This document shows, piece by piece, positions 6,516 to 6,726 of a stretch of 6,726 nt of DNA. The position numbers and the translations under genes were made by a program. Origin of the DNA: Flavobacteriales bacterium. Its GTDB lineage: Bacteria > Bacteroidota > Bacteroidia > Flavobacteriales > PHOS-HE28. Under the pieces are notes generated by a model, which was not told the origin of the DNA, made no database searches, and saw only the letters and a program-made list of their open reading frames with translations. The DNA lies in assembly GCA_008016945.1 (NCBI GenBank), contig SSGN01000073.1, positions 1-6,726 of the forward strand, read 5' to 3'. The number at the start of each line of letters is the position of its first letter. Positions within the stretch are counted from its first letter, which is position 1.

Positions 6516-6526
6516 TATTTCCTTGA
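6516..6526 (-). repeat. terIS-side terminal inverted repeat
   Basis: TATTTCCT (6516-6523) is the exact inverted copy of AGGAAATA at 4651-4658 in the oriIS end. Extending outward, TCAAGGAAATA (minus strand) and TATAGGAAATA (4648-4658) agree at nine of eleven positions. Short imperfect terminal repeats fit IS91 relatives. This sets the upstream end of the element, which ISCR elements often lack. Confidence 0.6.
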
Positions 6527-6532
6527 ATGAGT

Positions 6533-6554
6533 AAAAAGGCGACTTCCCGCGCCT
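6533..6554 (-). terminator. Probable intrinsic terminator of rlmKL
   Basis: On the minus strand AGGCG (6554-6550) and CGCCT (6541-6537) form a 5-bp stem with an 8-base loop, and the T-run matches the plus-strand A-run at 6533-6537. It begins about five bases after the rlmKL stop. The stem is short, so the terminator may be weak. It seems to belong to the host sequence, not the element. Confidence 0.5.
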
Positions 6555-6558
6555 GACT

Positions 6559-6726
6559 TCACCCCACCGTCAACCGCCAGGCCCGGTGGATGCGGCCGTT
6601 GCGCTCGAAATCCGGCGGGATGGTCGAGGCGCTGATCTCCTCGCACTCGGCGAACTGCGCGACCGCCTCGGCATCCAGGCGGAAACGGCGGAAGTTGTTG
6701 GAGAAGTACAGCGCCCCGCCCTGGGC
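6559..6726 (-). CDS. rlmL: C-terminus of 23S rRNA methyltransferase RlmKL (rest outside window)
   Basis: RlmKL (RlmL) is a bifunctional cytoplasmic enzyme that makes m2G2445 and m7G2069 in 23S rRNA. Only the last 55 residues are visible, ending at TGA (plus 6559-6561). The pattern [16 protein letters not shown], then [19 protein letters not shown], matches the RlmKL C-terminus (the family's FSNN..RxF..D and DFxRNxxIHxxW) and belongs to the RlmK methyltransferase half. The frame is intact to its stop, so the insertion sequence ending about 32 bases downstream did not damage it. Another member of the RlmI/RlmK-like family is a less likely alternative because of the DFxRNxxIH ending. Confidence 0.88.
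   Translation of the reverse strand, partial: AQGGALYFSNNFRRFRLDAEAVAQFAECEEISASTIPPDFERNGRIHRAWRLTVG

Larger units (their letters stand above)
4648..6526 (-). mobile_element. IS91/ISCR-like rolling-circle insertion sequence, about 1.88 kb
   Basis: One minus-strand transposase gene fills most of the element. The downstream (oriIS) end is at 4648-4665: read on the minus strand, GCGTTTGTATTTCCTATA closely matches the ISCR oriIS consensus as I remember it (GCGTTTGAACTTCCTATA), differing at the two bases after GCGTTTG and one further base. The upstream (terIS) end is placed by an inverted copy of its core: AGGAAATA at 4651-4658 and TATTTCCT at 6516-6523. Flanking genes meet both ends: a beheaded exported-protein gene on the left and the rlmKL terminator on the right. 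No target-site duplication is expected for this family. The exact last base at each end is uncertain by a few nucleotides. The plus-strand bases before the oriIS end are GGAA/GAAT, near but not equal to the GAAC preferred by IS91 relatives. Confidence 0.85.

Overview
The window is a high-GC chromosomal segment. It probably comes from a denitrifying gammaproteobacterium of the Xanthomonadaceae/Lysobacteraceae type (Luteimonas, Thermomonas, Lysobacter, Pseudoxanthomonas or similar). That placement is an inference from the GC-rich codon use, a nirS next to a Tat-exported HiPIP, the compact mtnB-mtnD-mtnC cluster, and start codons sitting 6-7 nt behind -10-like hexamers. No single marker gene fixes the genus.

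Layout from left to right. (1) 1-578, +: the C-terminal third of cytochrome cd1 nitrite reductase (NirS), closed by a strong intrinsic terminator. (2) 772-1107, -: a Tat-exported high-potential iron-sulfur protein (HiPIP) with its own terminator, converging on nirS. (3) 1240-3121, +: a translationally coupled methionine-salvage operon, mtnB-mtnD-mtnC, with an ATGA overlap at both junctions. (4) 3126-4487, -: a secreted calcineurin-like metallophosphoesterase converging on mtnC. The two stop codons lie in the two arms of one hairpin. (5) 4533-4652, +: the beheaded start of an exported-protein gene, with a complete signal peptide and then nothing. (6) About 4648-6526: an IS91/ISCR-like rolling-circle insertion sequence with a 506-aa single-tyrosine HUH transposase on the minus strand (4887-6407). 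It has a recognisable oriIS-like end at 4648-4665 and a matching 8-bp inverted repeat at the other end (6516-6523). (7) 6559-6726, -: the C-terminus of the 23S rRNA methyltransferase RlmKL, with a probable terminator squeezed between its stop and the insertion sequence.

NirS and HiPIP could work together in the periplasm, with HiPIP as a candidate electron donor; this is inferred from adjacency. MtnB, MtnD and MtnC carry out the dehydratase, dioxygenase and enolase-phosphatase steps that turn 5-methylthioribulose-1-phosphate into the 2-oxo acid precursor of methionine; mtnA and the upstream enzymes are not in the window. The insertion sequence is the clearly mobile part. It cut a secreted-protein gene right after the signal peptide, and the rest of that gene is not found on its far side, so a deletion or rearrangement went with, or followed, the insertion.

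I do not see a CRISPR array, a defence system, a tRNA or an rRNA. The most notable signals are the insertion-sequence ends and the gene they truncate, the perfect hairpin abutting the transposase ribosome binding site, the stop-codon-sharing hairpin at 3114-3133, and the leaderless-looking starts. No stretch longer than 300 bases lacks a gene; the largest non-coding block is the 3' tail of the insertion sequence (4666-4886).
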